Shown piece after piece: positions 53,350 to 63,913 of a stretch of 64,000 nt of DNA. Each line of letters starts with the position of its first letter. Positions within the stretch are counted from its first letter, which is position 1. A program made the position numbers and the translations under genes. The notes below the pieces were generated by a model that did no database searches, was not told where the DNA came from, and saw only the letters and a program-made list of their open reading frames with translations. Source of the DNA: Bacteroidales bacterium (GTDB taxonomy: Bacteria > Bacteroidota > Bacteroidia > Bacteroidales > UBA932); NCBI GenBank assembly GCA_017630155.1, contig JAGBVU010000031.1:1-64000 (forward strand). The letters run 5' to 3'.

Positions 53350-56331
53350 ATGAGAAGAGTATTTGTTTCAATTATATTCTTATTGGGTCTGTTGACCTCA
53401 TTGGTCTCCTGTCTTCCCCAGCTAAAGCCCGAGATTGACCAGTCAGATCTTGAGTTACAGAACGGATACAGAATATCTACATTTGTCACCAATCTTCTTT
53501 GGGATGTTAATGGTCAGACAAATTTCAGGATTAATCTACAGCAGTTGGATGGCAGTAACATTTATGAACTGGGGGCCAGATGTGAGTTTTCCAAGAAAGG
53601 GATGAAAGTGTCGATATCCATCCCTGATGGTATATCCATCGAAGATGGAGAATATGTCATAACCTCACCGGCTTTCGGAGCAGATGTCCTGAAAAGATAT
53701 AAGGCCAAATTTGAGAGCCAGAAGGTGACATATATTGACGATATTGTAGTTAACTTTTACTCAGATGGCTTCAATGGTTCAGGTACCATGTACTCACCAT
53801 ATATTGTGGCCAATGCATCTGACCTGAATTATCTTTTGTTCTGTCTGAGTATGGACGACCAGAGAGGGGCCGGCATTTACTTCCAGCAGATAGCAGATAT
53901 TGAGTGGGGGAGTGGCGGACTTGAGAGACGTTCGTTGGGAACAGAGTCATTTTCAGGTTTTTATGACGGAGGTAACTATGCCATAAAAAATCTTACATAC
54001 AATGGAGCAAAGGGGGAGAATGATAACTCCAGAGGTTTGTTCCGTGTATTGTCAAATGGAGCTCTGATACAGAACCTGAAGCTGGACAATATACAGATAT
54101 CCAATGCAAGTGATACAATAGGAGCTGTGGCAGCTATAGTCTCGGGAACAGTAACACTTAATAATCTGTCGGTTTCGGGCCGTATCAATGGGTCAGATGT
54201 TCTGGGTGGTATGGTAGGCTATCTTGGTAAGAAAAACAATGCTCTCCTTACTGTTAAAAACTGCAAACTCAATGTTACAGTGGAGGGGTCAGGTGATTAT
54301 ATTGGTGGTGTTGCAGGTGTGGCAGATGGGGTTACCCTTGAGGTATCAAATACCACCACTTTGAGCAGCGACGGCTCCAGCTTCTCTGCAGACAGATTTG
54401 TTTTGACAGGTAACAGATATATTGGCGGTCTTGTAGGTATTGCCAATGGTTGTTCCCTTTCAGTGGATGGATTGAAACTTTATCACTCAAGCAATATTGA
54501 CAACACCGATGTATTTATCCTAAATGGAAATGAATATGTGGGAGGTTTGTCCGGATATTTTGAGGCTGGCCCCAAGAGTGAGATTCTCAACTCTGATCTG
54601 GTGTTGCTTATAAGCGGAAGCGGCAAGTATGTGGGTGGATATTTTGGTAGTGCCAAACTCGATGCAGCGGAACTCTTCGTGAAATCCAGCAAGTTTACCG
54701 GTGTGGTAAAGGGTAGCGAAAGGGTTGGAGGTGTATCAGGTACCCTTTCGTTGGGGAATAATACCAGAGTCTCTATGGCAGGTTTCCAGTATGAGTCAAA
54801 CAGTGATCTGGAGTCGCCATATAGAATTGAAGGTAAAAGTTATATAGGTGGTCTGTTCGGGGAGGTATCAGGATCTGGTAAGCAGAGCTCCGCACTCTCA
54901 CTTCAAAATGTCTCTTTGGGGGCAAATGTCACATCTGTGATGAATAGTGAAGATTACGGCTATGTAGGTGGAATTGCAGGAAGGGTGGTCAATACCAAAG
55001 TGGAGATGCAGTCTACCACGATAGGTTCAGGTACTACAGAGATAAAGGGCCCCTTTAAAGTTGGGGGTCTGATAGGTGAACTTGAGAACTCTTCCCTTGA
55101 TTCGGACAATAACTACAATATAAACAACTCATCCCCCGTAATACCTGCATTGAAGAGTCTGTACTGCAATTTTGACGGAAAGGTAAAACCTTTTGACCAG
55201 AAAGTCTCTGCAAGATATATTGGAGGTGGTGTGGGTAATGTCCAGAAATCTGCCGTCGACGGTCTCCATATAAAAGCAGATGTTACAGGTACAGGAGATT
55301 ATACTGGTGGAGTTTTCGGTCTTGTCTGCTTTGAGAGTGACCTTGTAATTTCTGATTGTTCTTTTGTGGGAAGTGTTACTGGTGGCACATATACCGGTGG
55401 TATTGTGGGAGAGGTTCAGAGCAGAGGAAAGATAAGTGAATGTATCAATTATGGTACAGTAAGTGGTGGAAACAATGTGGGAGGTGTTGCCGGCAAGATG
55501 TATGCAGACAGTGATGAGCCTTATGTGGAATATTGTGTCAATATAGGCAATGTTTCTGGTGCTGAGGAGATTGGCGGTGTGGTCGGTCTTATGGCCAGCG
55601 GAGATGATGATTGGTGTAAGATTCGCAAATGTGCCAATTATGGGAAAGTCTCTGGTACATCGACCACCAATTATACCGGTATTGGAGGCATTCTTGGTGA
55701 GTCTACAAGAGAGTATACCAATGTCCAGTATTGTGTCAACTTCGGAGCAGTAGAGGGGACCGGTACCAGCGGTAAGGTGTGTATTGGTGGAGTTGTCGGT
55801 AAGATAGGGAGCTCGTCACCATTTTATACACCTAATGTCAGCTTGAGGGAGTGTGCCAATTATGGGGAAGTGACATCCTCATCCTCAAGTGCTTATATTG
55901 GCGGTGTAGCGGGATATCTTGAGAAAGGTATCGACCTGTATGAAGAGAATTCAGAGATCGAGAACTGTTACAATGATGGTGATATATCTTACGAAGGGGA
56001 CCACCGTCCAGGTGGTATCGTGGGTTGTGTGGATCTTAACTGTGTGACAGCCAAATGTATAAACTATGGAAATATTCCACACGGAAATGGCGTTATCGGA
56101 ACTCACGAAGGCTCTTCCTGGGAGTACAAACAGATATATACACTGGAAGGGACATATTATCCAGATAGCAAATGGCCTGATGATACTCACGTATTCACAG
56201 CTGAACAGATGGGAGATTCCGGATATTGGGGCGATACTGAACTGGACTTCAGTAACGTATGGATAATAAAAAATGGGCGTCCAGAATTGGTGAACTGCCC
56301 ATTCCAATACTCAAAAGCACCTATTGAATAG
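53350..56331 (+). CDS. GLUG-repeat lipoprotein, large beta-helix
   Basis: The 993-residue protein has a lipoprotein signal (LVSCLPQL, Cys21) and an N-terminal ~140-residue domain. From about 145 (GSGTMYSPYIVANASDL) to 930 it is a regular GLUG beta-helix; I count at least twelve units with a G-G-[VLI]-x-G core (GGVAGVAD, GGLVGIAN, GGLSGYFE, GGYFGSA, GGVSGTLS, GGLFGEVS, GGIAGRVV, GGLIGELE, GGVFGLVC, GGIVGEVQ, GGVAGKM, GGVVGLMA, GGILGES). It starts 11 bases after the previous gene. Its end lies in the shared terminator. GLUG proteins often act as surface adhesins; the role here is not known. Confidence 0.8.
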   Translation: MRRVFVSIIFLLGLLTSLVSCLPQLKPEIDQSDLELQNGYRISTFVTNLLWDVNGQTNFRINLQQLDGSNIYELGARCEFSKKGMKVSISIPDGISIEDGEYVITSPAFGADVLKRYKAKFESQKVTYIDDIVVNFYSDGFNGSGTMYSPYIVANASDLNYLLFCLSMDDQRGAGIYFQQIADIEWGSGGLERRSLGTESFSGFYDGGNYAIKNLTYNGAKGENDNSRGLFRVLSNGALIQNLKLDNIQISNASDTIGAVAAIVSGTVTLNNLSVSGRINGSDVLGGMVGYLGKKNNALLTVKNCKLNVTVEGSGDYIGGVAGVADGVTLEVSNTTTLSSDGSSFSADRFVLTGNRYIGGLVGIANGCSLSVDGLKLYHSSNIDNTDVFILNGNEYVGGLSGYFEAGPKSEILNSDLVLLISGSGKYVGGYFGSAKLDAAELFVKSSKFTGVVKGSERVGGVSGTLSLGNNTRVSMAGFQYESNSDLESPYRIEGKSYIGGLFGEVSGSGKQSSALSLQNVSLGANVTSVMNSEDYGYVGGIAGRVVNTKVEMQSTTIGSGTTEIKGPFKVGGLIGELENSSLDSDNNYNINNSSPVIPALKSLYCNFDGKVKPFDQKVSARYIGGGVGNVQKSAVDGLHIKADVTGTGDYTGGVFGLVCFESDLVISDCSFVGSVTGGTYTGGIVGEVQSRGKISECINYGTVSGGNNVGGVAGKMYADSDEPYVEYCVNIGNVSGAEEIGGVVGLMASGDDDWCKIRKCANYGKVSGTSTTNYTGIGGILGESTREYTNVQYCVNFGAVEGTGTSGKVCIGGVVGKIGSSSPFYTPNVSLRECANYGEVTSSSSSAYIGGVAGYLEKGIDLYEENSEIENCYNDGDISYEGDHRPGGIVGCVDLNCVTAKCINYGNIPHGNGVIGTHEGSSWEYKQIYTLEGTYYPDSKWPDDTHVFTAEQMGDSGYWGDTELDFSNVWIIKNGRPELVNCPFQYSKAPIE

Positions 56332-56345
56332 GTGCTTTTGCTTTA
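56312..56345. terminator. Bidirectional terminator between the GLUG genes and dapF
   Basis: Arms 56312-56324 and 56328-56340 form a perfect 13-bp stem with a 3-base loop; both arms carry A/T runs (AAAA outside left, TTTT to the right). It overlaps the end of the 53350 gene and precedes the end of dapF by a few bases. Confidence 0.75.
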
Positions 56346-56347
56346 TT

Positions 56348-57142
56348 TTAGAATTCAAATTCAGTCTCGAAGACAAAAGTGGCCGGGCCGGTGAGGTAGA
56401 CATTTGTCAGATCCTCCTTGAAGTCTATGGCCAATGTGTCTTTAAGTGTCTTCACTGTGTATTTGATGGTGCCGTCTTCAGAGACGGTGCAACATTTGAG
56501 CCCCTCTTTGTATGCAGAGATAGCTGATGCTGTACACCCTGTACCGCACGCGTATGTCTCTGCCTCTACACCCCTTTCCCATGTGCGGACATGCAAACCA
56601 TCCTCTTTTTCCTGGATGAAGTTCACGTTTGTGCCGTTAGGGAAGTCCTTGTGGTATCTCCAGTATGGCCCATCCTTTTCAATATCCATAGTGTCCAGAT
56701 CATCACGGAACTGCACTACGTGGTCAACCCCTGTATCGGCATAGTACATGTTGTCTGAGTATTTGTAGATGGTCTTCACATCTTTGATCTTTACCCTAAT
56801 GATGCATCTTTTGCTGCTCCCCTCTAGGACAAATCCTTCGTGGTATCCGTCACGGGCATCAAATCTGAAAGATGGGAGTCCCCTATGGTAGGCAAAAGCA
56901 ACAAGACATCTTGCACCATTGCCGCACATATCTCCCTCAAAACCATCTGAATTGTAAAATTTCATCTCGAAATCGCGGTCGCTGCTCTTTGGAGCATTGA
57001 GTAGCATAAGACCATCAGCTCCGATTCCGTAGCGGCGGTCGCAAAGCAGCCTGATCTGTGAGTCATTGAGTTGGATCTCTCCATTGCGGTTATCAAAAAT
57101 GACGAAGTCATTACCCGCACCTTGATATTTGTACGCTTTCAC
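56348..57142 (-). CDS. dapF: Diaminopimelate epimerase
   Basis: The preferred start is the GTG at 57142 (264 residues beginning with KAYKYQGAGNDFV), 4 bases after the lpxB stop; a TTG 27 bases earlier would overlap lpxB. The enzyme interconverts LL- and meso-diaminopimelate using two cysteines, in DMCGNGARC and in YACGTGCTAS. The RRYGIGADGLMLL motif and FYNSDG confirm the family. It supplies LysA (39311) and cell-wall synthesis. Confidence 0.93.
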   Translation of the reverse strand: MKAYKYQGAGNDFVIFDNRNGEIQLNDSQIRLLCDRRYGIGADGLMLLNAPKSSDRDFEMKFYNSDGFEGDMCGNGARCLVAFAYHRGLPSFRFDARDGYHEGFVLEGSSKRCIIRVKIKDVKTIYKYSDNMYYADTGVDHVVQFRDDLDTMDIEKDGPYWRYHKDFPNGTNVNFIQEKEDGLHVRTWERGVEAETYACGTGCTASAISAYKEGLKCCTVSEDGTIKYTVKTLKDTLAIDFKEDLTNVYLTGPATFVFETEFEF

Positions 57143-57146
57143 TGTA

Positions 57147-58286
57147 TTATTGTTTTTTAAGTTCTTCAATCATTGCTTCAGCGACTTTGACAGAGGCCCC
57201 TTCTCCGCCGAGGGCTTTCTGTATCTCGCTGTAATTGTGGAGCATTTCATCCCTGTACTGATGGTCTGAAATGAGCCTAACCACCTCATCTGAAATGGTC
57301 TTGCCTGTGCAATCATCCTGCAGCAGCTCGCGGAATGCCTGACGGTTTATTATCAGATTGCCCAGAGATATGTAGGATATGCTCTTGGAGTGGAGGATAA
57401 ACTGCTTTGCAATCCAGAACGATATGGGATTGCCTCCGTAGCAGACTACCTGCGGAGTCCCGATAAGGGCTGTCTCCAGGCTTGCTGTACCAGAGGCCAC
57501 TACTGCTGCCTCTGCATTGCGTAGCACACCATAGGTGTCATCAGGGATAAGTTTAATATTGCTCCCTTCTATATATTTCCTGTAGTATTCCAATTCAATC
57601 GATGGTGCCCCTGCAAGGAGTATCTGGTACCCCTCCGGAAGAAGTGCTGCAGCCTCTTTGAAGCGGGGTAGAAGCCAGCTGATCTCTGTCTTGCGGCTCC
57701 CCGCAAGGAGGGCAATTATGGGTTTGTCCTCGAGATGGTGCCTCTGAAGGAACTCTGTGCGGGTATCGTGACTGGATCTGTGGTTGGCGATGCTGTCGAT
57801 AAGGGGATTGCCCCGATATATGGCATCGATCCCTTTTTTGTGGAAATAGTCTATCTCAAAGGGGAATATGATAAAAAGTTTGTCCACATATTTGCGGAGC
57901 TTGGTGATTCGACCCTCTTTCCATGCCCACACCTTGGGGGCAATGTAGTAGAATGTCCTGATTCCGTGCTCCTTGGCGAAGCGGGCAATTTTCAGATTGA
58001 ATCCCGCATAGTCTATCAGTATCACCACGTCGGGTGAGTATTCGAGGATATCTTTTTTGCAGAATGAGAGGTTGCCCAGAATTTTATTGGCCTTGGCCAA
58101 TACCTCCACAAATCCCATAACGGCAGTCCCTTTATAGTGACGCACCATTGTCCCACCCACTGCAGCCATCCTGTCTCCACCCCAAAACCTTACATCGCAA
58201 TGGGGGTCAGTGGCATAGAGCCCCTTCATAAGGTTTGAGCCATGAAGGTCTCCTGAAGCCTCTCCTGCGATGATGTAGTATTTCAT
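57147..58286 (-). CDS. lpxB: Lipid-A-disaccharide synthase
   Basis: The 379-residue GT-B glycosyltransferase starts with KYYIIAGEASGDLHGSNLMKGL and contains VVILIDYAGFNLKIARFAK, YYIAPKVWAWKEGR, LAGSRKTEI and AAVVASGTASLETALIGTPQVVCY, all LpxB landmarks. It joins UDP-diacylglucosamine and lipid X. It is 10 bases after surE and 4 before dapF. Confidence 0.94.
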   Translation of the reverse strand: MKYYIIAGEASGDLHGSNLMKGLYATDPHCDVRFWGGDRMAAVGGTMVRHYKGTAVMGFVEVLAKANKILGNLSFCKKDILEYSPDVVILIDYAGFNLKIARFAKEHGIRTFYYIAPKVWAWKEGRITKLRKYVDKLFIIFPFEIDYFHKKGIDAIYRGNPLIDSIANHRSSHDTRTEFLQRHHLEDKPIIALLAGSRKTEISWLLPRFKEAAALLPEGYQILLAGAPSIELEYYRKYIEGSNIKLIPDDTYGVLRNAEAAVVASGTASLETALIGTPQVVCYGGNPISFWIAKQFILHSKSISYISLGNLIINRQAFRELLQDDCTGKTISDEVVRLISDHQYRDEMLHNYSEIQKALGGEGASVKVAEAMIEELKKQ

Positions 58287-58296
58287 ATGGCAAGTT

Positions 58297-59079
58297 TTAT
58301 TGCAGATTCCACGCTGAGCGGAGTCTCTCTATCTCCTGGTAGTCGGTGGTGTCCACCTTGTGAGGTACTATTGTGACATATTTGCCGAGGACATTGAGTG
58401 TGTGGTCCCCGAAATCGGGCATAGTCTCAAGGTTTTCAAACTCCCCCTTCATAAAGTAGAATTTTCCACCTTCACTGTCCTCGCGGATCTCGTACTCCTT
58501 CACCCACCTTCCAAGCCCTCTGCGGGCCATCCTTATCCCTTGTACCTCATCAGCAGGGATATGGGGGAAGTTGATATTGAGGTATGTATCTTTGGCGTGA
58601 GGTTCGCTGAAGAATTTGTCAAGGATTATCCTTCCATAGCGCTCCACAGAGGAGAAGTCCGGATCATCGCTATGGGTGTTGATGGAGAAGCCGATGGATG
58701 GGACTTCGTACAGTGTCCCTTCAATGCAGGCCCCCAATGTGCCGGAGTATAGGGAGGCTACAGAAAAATTGGGGCCGTGGTTTATACCTGACATAATGAG
58801 ATCGGGGCGGCGTTCGGTGAAGAATACATTCATTGCCAGCTTGACACAGTCAACAGGGGTCCCCTCAAACGAATATATGCGCAATCCTTCCTCTTCGTGT
58901 ACCTTTTTAAGATATTGGGGTGTTGCAAGTGACAACGCAGCCGATTTGCCTGACTGAGGCTCAGCTGGCCCCACTACTATGACATTGCCGTACTGCATCA
59001 TCATACGGGCAAGAACGTTGATCCCTTTTGCTTTTACGCTATCATCATTAGTGATTAAAATCTCAATTTTTCTCTCCAT
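58297..59079 (-). CDS. surE: 5'/3'-nucleotidase SurE
   Basis: The 260-residue protein has the metal-binding ILITNDDSVKAKGI start with Asp12 and Asp13, VVGPAEPQSGKSAALS, DLIMSGINHGPNFS and YSGTLGACIEGT motifs. SurE removes phosphate from nucleoside monophosphates. It is the first gene of the surE-lpxB-dapF operon with a clear -7 element upstream. Confidence 0.93.
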   Translation of the reverse strand: MERKIEILITNDDSVKAKGINVLARMMMQYGNVIVVGPAEPQSGKSAALSLATPQYLKKVHEEEGLRIYSFEGTPVDCVKLAMNVFFTERRPDLIMSGINHGPNFSVASLYSGTLGACIEGTLYEVPSIGFSINTHSDDPDFSSVERYGRIILDKFFSEPHAKDTYLNINFPHIPADEVQGIRMARRGLGRWVKEYEIREDSEGGKFYFMKGEFENLETMPDFGDHTLNVLGKYVTIVPHKVDTTDYQEIERLRSAWNLQ

Positions 59080-59096
59080 AACATAAAATTCTTATG

Positions 59097-59104
59097 CAAA
59101 GATA
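59097..59104 (-). promoter_or_regulatory. -7 element for surE-lpxB-dapF
   Basis: TATCTTTG on the minus strand is a perfect -7 match; the start would be near 59092. No clear -33 TTG. Confidence 0.45.
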
Positions 59105-59127
59105 GTTTATTTTATTCCTAATTTTTC

Positions 59128-59135
59128 TAAATTTG
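59128..59135 (+). promoter_or_regulatory. -7 element for gapA
   Basis: TAAATTTG is a perfect -7 match with transcription expected near 59140, about 43 bases before the gapA ATG. The upstream region is AT-rich but lacks an obvious TTG at the right distance. Confidence 0.45.
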
Positions 59136-59173
59136 CACGATTTTAGAAACAAAGGAATTGTTTAATTAAATAA

Positions 59174-60187
<1,014 letters not shown>

Positions 60188-60209
60188 TCTGACCTTTCAG
60201 GATATTTTG

Positions 60210-60241
60210 ACGGGCTACCGGCACAGGTGGCCCGTTTTTTT
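60210..60241 (+). terminator. Intrinsic terminator after gapA
   Basis: ACGGGCTACC at 60210-60219 pairs with GGTGGCCCGT at 60226-60235 (one mismatch, 6-base loop), followed by seven T. Confidence 0.75.
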
Positions 60242-60254
60242 ATATCTTTGTGAC

Positions 60255-61043
60255 ATGAAACATTTTGTACTTGGGATAAAAAGCAAGGTATTTCTTGGTT
60301 CTATGGTTATAGGACTGATACTGCTGTTGTCCTGCGTTATCTCTTTTGTGGAGTTTGAGAGGCTCAGCAAGTATGTCTCATCCGTTCTGGCTGACAACAT
60401 TGCCTGCGTCAATACATCCAGGAATCTTATGAATATTAGTGAGGCATACAATACCTATATTCTGGAGCAGATAGGGGAGAACCAAACCATTATGGATGTA
60501 CCCCACTTTGTCGACAATAAGGAGTTTGTTAAGAGTTTTGAAGATTTGAAGCACCACTTTACCATGAAAGAGGAGAAGGTTATGGCAGACTCTGTAATGT
60601 TTGCTTTCGTGGCATATATGCACGTGGTAAACGAAGCACCTCAAGTATGGTTGCAGGGTTATTCGCAGAGAAGGGACTGGTATTTTAACAGACTTCAAGG
60701 GGTTTATGACAAATTGAGGGACTATATACAGAAACTTACACTTATCTCGCAGAATGGATTGGCAGAGAACTATTATAGTCTCAATGACAGATTCTACAGA
60801 TCCATCACCCCAATCATTGTAGCTGCACTGGTAGGTATAATTCTGGTACTTCTGTTCAATTACTTCCTTAACCTGTACCTCATCAAGCCTGTAATCAAGA
60901 TAAACAAAGGTCTTAAGAGTTACAAGGAATACAATAAAGGTTATGATGTCAAGTTCGACTTCGGCCGTGATCAGATGGAAGAACTCAACGGGAATATAAA
61001 GGAGATTATCGAGGAGAACAGGAATCTTAAGAAGAAACTATGA
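60255..61043 (+). CDS. Orphan sensor-like membrane protein (four-helix-bundle sensor plus HAMP-like end)
   Basis: From the ATG at 60255 it has 262 residues; the open frame reaches back into gapA but that part has no support. A first membrane helix (VFLGSMVIGLILLLSCVISFV), a ~160-residue extracytoplasmic helical region similar to four-helix-bundle sensors, a second helix (SITPIIVAALVGIILVLLFNYFL) and a HAMP-like end follow, then it stops after a short coiled coil. No kinase or methyl-accepting signalling domain is present. It overlaps trkH by 4 bases. Confidence 0.7.
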   Translation: MKHFVLGIKSKVFLGSMVIGLILLLSCVISFVEFERLSKYVSSVLADNIACVNTSRNLMNISEAYNTYILEQIGENQTIMDVPHFVDNKEFVKSFEDLKHHFTMKEEKVMADSVMFAFVAYMHVVNEAPQVWLQGYSQRRDWYFNRLQGVYDKLRDYIQKLTLISQNGLAENYYSLNDRFYRSITPIIVAALVGIILVLLFNYFLNLYLIKPVIKINKGLKSYKEYNKGYDVKFDFGRDQMEELNGNIKEIIEENRNLKKKL

Positions 61044-62491
61044 ATATTAAACTGATATCGAGGTATCTGGGAGTGACACTGATCTTCAATGGGTCATTTA
61101 TGCTCCTCTCTATGGTGATATCTATCCTGAATGGGATGGATTCATCTTTTACACCCCTCCTTATCAGTGGTATCACTACCCTTATTGTAGGACTTTTCCC
61201 CCTTATTTTTGTCCGTAGGACAGAAGAGATCAGCATATCTGAAGGTTTTGCCATCACCATTTTGGCGTGGTTTCTCTCCTGTATATTCGGTATGCTCCCA
61301 TATCTGATGTGGGGAGGAGAATTTACACTGCCCAATGCATTTTTTGAGTCTGTCTCAGGCTTTACTACCACAGGTGCAACTATACTTAACGATATAGAGG
61401 GTCTCCCTAAGGGGCTCCTTTTCTGGAGGTCATCCACACACTTTATCGGTGGTGTAGGAGTTGTGGTCTTTACATTGCTGGTTCTCCCGACGATGAGTAC
61501 CTTCAGATTCAAAATGACCAAGATGGAGATCTCTTCACTATCTAAGGAGAATTACCGTTTCAGGACCAAAGAGCTTATCAGAATAATCCTGTCAGTGTAT
61601 CTCTGTATTACCCTTCTTGCTCATGCAGCTTTGTGCGTGGCAGGAATGCCGGCATTTGATGCTATAAACCATGCATTCAGTATAGTGGCGACAGGTGGAT
61701 TCAGCACCAGAAATGCTTCGGTAATGGCATTTGAATCCTTCCCGATAGAGATGGTAGTCACATTCTTTACACTTATATCCGGACTACATTTCGGTCTCCT
61801 GTACTCCCTTTTTGTAAGCCGCTCTACCAAGATATTCAAGTCACCTGTGATAAGAATGTTTCTCTTGTCAATAGTGATATCTACACTTTCAGTATCATTT
61901 AATCTGCTCCATTCTGACTTGGCAGACAATTGGTTTGAGGCGTTGAGAAAAGCTCTATTTCAAGTGGTGACGATTAGTACTACGACAGGTTTTGCCACTG
62001 CGGACACATCGGTGTGGCCGGCATTTTCCATACTGATATTGCTCTATCTCTCCATCCAGGGGGCCTGCTCCGGTTCTACCACTGGAGGTTTGAAGGTGGA
62101 CAGAGTCCTTATATTGTACAAGACTCTTAAGGCCCAACTTGTGAAATTGCAACACCCCTCATCTGTGGTGCAAATTAAAGTAGGGGACAGAAGGATTGAA
62201 AGTGATGTAATTTTGGGTGTGGCCCTTTTTGCTTCACTATACCTTTTTGTGATAGTTTTCGGTGCAGTAGTTGTGGCTGCATTTGGCCTCGATTTCACCG
62301 ACGCATTCACTTCATCTGTCTCTATGACCGCCAATATTGGCCCTGCATTTGGAAGTTGCGGCTCTTTGGAGAATTTCTCACACTTCCCCGGTGCTGTAAA
62401 GTTTTTCTTCTCTCTCCAGATGCTTTTCGGTCGTCTTGAGATCTACCCGATCCTGGTAATGTTCTCCATCTTTAGAATCAGGAGGAGATAG
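61040..62491 (+). CDS. trkH: Trk-type potassium uptake channel subunit TrkH
   Basis: The 483-residue membrane protein has four pore-loop repeats: SGFTTTGATIL, IVATGGFSTRN, STTTGFATADT and MTANIGPAFG, each contributing a selectivity-filter glycine. It transports K+, normally with a TrkA regulatory subunit; no trkA is in the window. The start overlaps the sensor-like gene (ATGA), suggesting co-translation. Confidence 0.92.
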   Translation: MNIKLISRYLGVTLIFNGSFMLLSMVISILNGMDSSFTPLLISGITTLIVGLFPLIFVRRTEEISISEGFAITILAWFLSCIFGMLPYLMWGGEFTLPNAFFESVSGFTTTGATILNDIEGLPKGLLFWRSSTHFIGGVGVVVFTLLVLPTMSTFRFKMTKMEISSLSKENYRFRTKELIRIILSVYLCITLLAHAALCVAGMPAFDAINHAFSIVATGGFSTRNASVMAFESFPIEMVVTFFTLISGLHFGLLYSLFVSRSTKIFKSPVIRMFLLSIVISTLSVSFNLLHSDLADNWFEALRKALFQVVTISTTTGFATADTSVWPAFSILILLYLSIQGACSGSTTGGLKVDRVLILYKTLKAQLVKLQHPSSVVQIKVGDRRIESDVILGVALFASLYLFVIVFGAVVVAAFGLDFTDAFTSSVSMTANIGPAFGSCGSLENFSHFPGAVKFFFSLQMLFGRLEIYPILVMFSIFRIRRR

Positions 62492-62493
62492 GG

Positions 62494-63909
62494 ATGTCTG
62501 CTGCAGATTTCTTTTTTGACCATATAAGGAGGAATTTCCCTTTTGAACCTACTCCATGTCAGGAGAGTCTTTTCAAGGGACTTTCGGATTTTACCATACA
62601 GCGAGAGGAGTGCGACATAATGGTGGTAAACGGATATGCAGGTACCGGCAAAACATCTGCCATAGGGGCCTATGTCAAGACACTTAAGGAGTTTCAGATA
62701 AAGTTCAAACTCATGGCTCCAACTGGGCGTGCTGCAAAGGTGCTGGCAGGATACACAGGATTCAGTTCGCTTACCATCCATAAGCAGATCTACAGGCAGA
62801 AGTCCTCATCCGATGTGATGAGCAAGTTTACCCTTGACTTCAATAAAGCCAATGACACAGTATATATTGTCGATGAGGCTTCTCTGATATCGATAGACTC
62901 TCCAGGGTCACTTTTCGGCTCCGGCAACCTCCTTATGGATCTTGTACAGTATGTCCGTAATGGAAGCGGCAATAAGCTTATCCTGATAGGGGACAATGCT
63001 CAGCTTCCACCCGTTATGGAGGAGGTGAGTCCGGCACTAGATAGGGGGTGTATGGAGGTCTTTGGAAATGTTGATTATATGGAACTCTCTACAGTGGTAC
63101 GTCAGGCCGAGGAGTCCGGTATTTTGCATAATGCTACCATAATACGCAAGATTATAGAGAGTTATGATTACTCTGACATATCCCTTAAACTTGATCTTAA
63201 AGGGTTTAAGGATATCGAGAGCATAAGTGGTGGTGATCTGATAGAGTCTCTCGATGATGCTTTCGGAAGGTTCGGTACCGATGATACAGTAGTTCTGTGC
63301 CGCTCCAATAAAAGGGCAAACCGCTACAATAACGGCATCCGTGCACAGGTCCTTTCCAAAGAGGAGCAGTTGTGTCGCGGTGATAAGGTGATGGTGGTGA
63401 AGAACTGTTACCAGTTTCTGGATGATATCGAGGATTTGGATTTTATTGCCAATGGTGATGTGGCAGAACTGATGAGGATACGCAATTACGAAGAGCGTTA
63501 CGGACTCTATTTTGCAGATGCTATCCTCTCTTTTCCAGACTATCACGACATAGAGATCTCTGCCAAAATTATCCTTGATACACTTCAGTCGGAGAGTGCA
63601 TCACTGACTCAGGAGCAGCAGCAGGCCCTTTATGAAGGTGTTTATGCCGATTATGATAATCTGACCACCAAAAAGAAGAGGAATCAGGCTGTCCGGGAGG
63701 ATAAATACTACAATGCTCTCCAGCTCAAATATGCTGCCGCCATCACCTGTCACAAATCGCAAGGTGGACAGTGGAGATGTGTTTTCATCGACAATCCATT
63801 CTGGAAGGATGAGCTTACAGCAGATGATCTCAAATGGCTCTATACAGCCCTCACTCGAGGTGTGGAGAAGGTGTATTTGGTCAATTTTCCCAAAAATTTG
63901 TTGGGTTAG
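62494..63909 (+). CDS. RecD/exonuclease V-like SF1 DNA helicase
   Basis: The 471-residue protein has the SF1B helicase motifs: GYAGTGKT (47-54), MAPTGRAAKVL, motif II with DEAS (IVDEASLIS), GDNAQLPPV, the long late domain, and motif VI CHKSQGGQW with YTALTRGVEKVYLV at the C-terminus. It is shorter than RecD2 and lacks an N-terminal extension; it resembles the small Bacteroidota AAA/UvrD-type helicases with an ATP-dependent 5'-3' unwinding activity. It starts 2 bases after trkH. Confidence 0.85.
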   Translation: MSAADFFFDHIRRNFPFEPTPCQESLFKGLSDFTIQREECDIMVVNGYAGTGKTSAIGAYVKTLKEFQIKFKLMAPTGRAAKVLAGYTGFSSLTIHKQIYRQKSSSDVMSKFTLDFNKANDTVYIVDEASLISIDSPGSLFGSGNLLMDLVQYVRNGSGNKLILIGDNAQLPPVMEEVSPALDRGCMEVFGNVDYMELSTVVRQAEESGILHNATIIRKIIESYDYSDISLKLDLKGFKDIESISGGDLIESLDDAFGRFGTDDTVVLCRSNKRANRYNNGIRAQVLSKEEQLCRGDKVMVVKNCYQFLDDIEDLDFIANGDVAELMRIRNYEERYGLYFADAILSFPDYHDIEISAKIILDTLQSESASLTQEQQQALYEGVYADYDNLTTKKKRNQAVREDKYYNALQLKYAAAITCHKSQGGQWRCVFIDNPFWKDELTADDLKWLYTALTRGVEKVYLVNFPKNLLG

Positions 63910-63913
63910 CAAC

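Noticed and set aside
50462..56331. DNA tandem repeats or a CRISPR array in the GLUG genes
   Set aside because: The repetition is at protein level only; units vary in sequence and spacing and are part of open reading frames.
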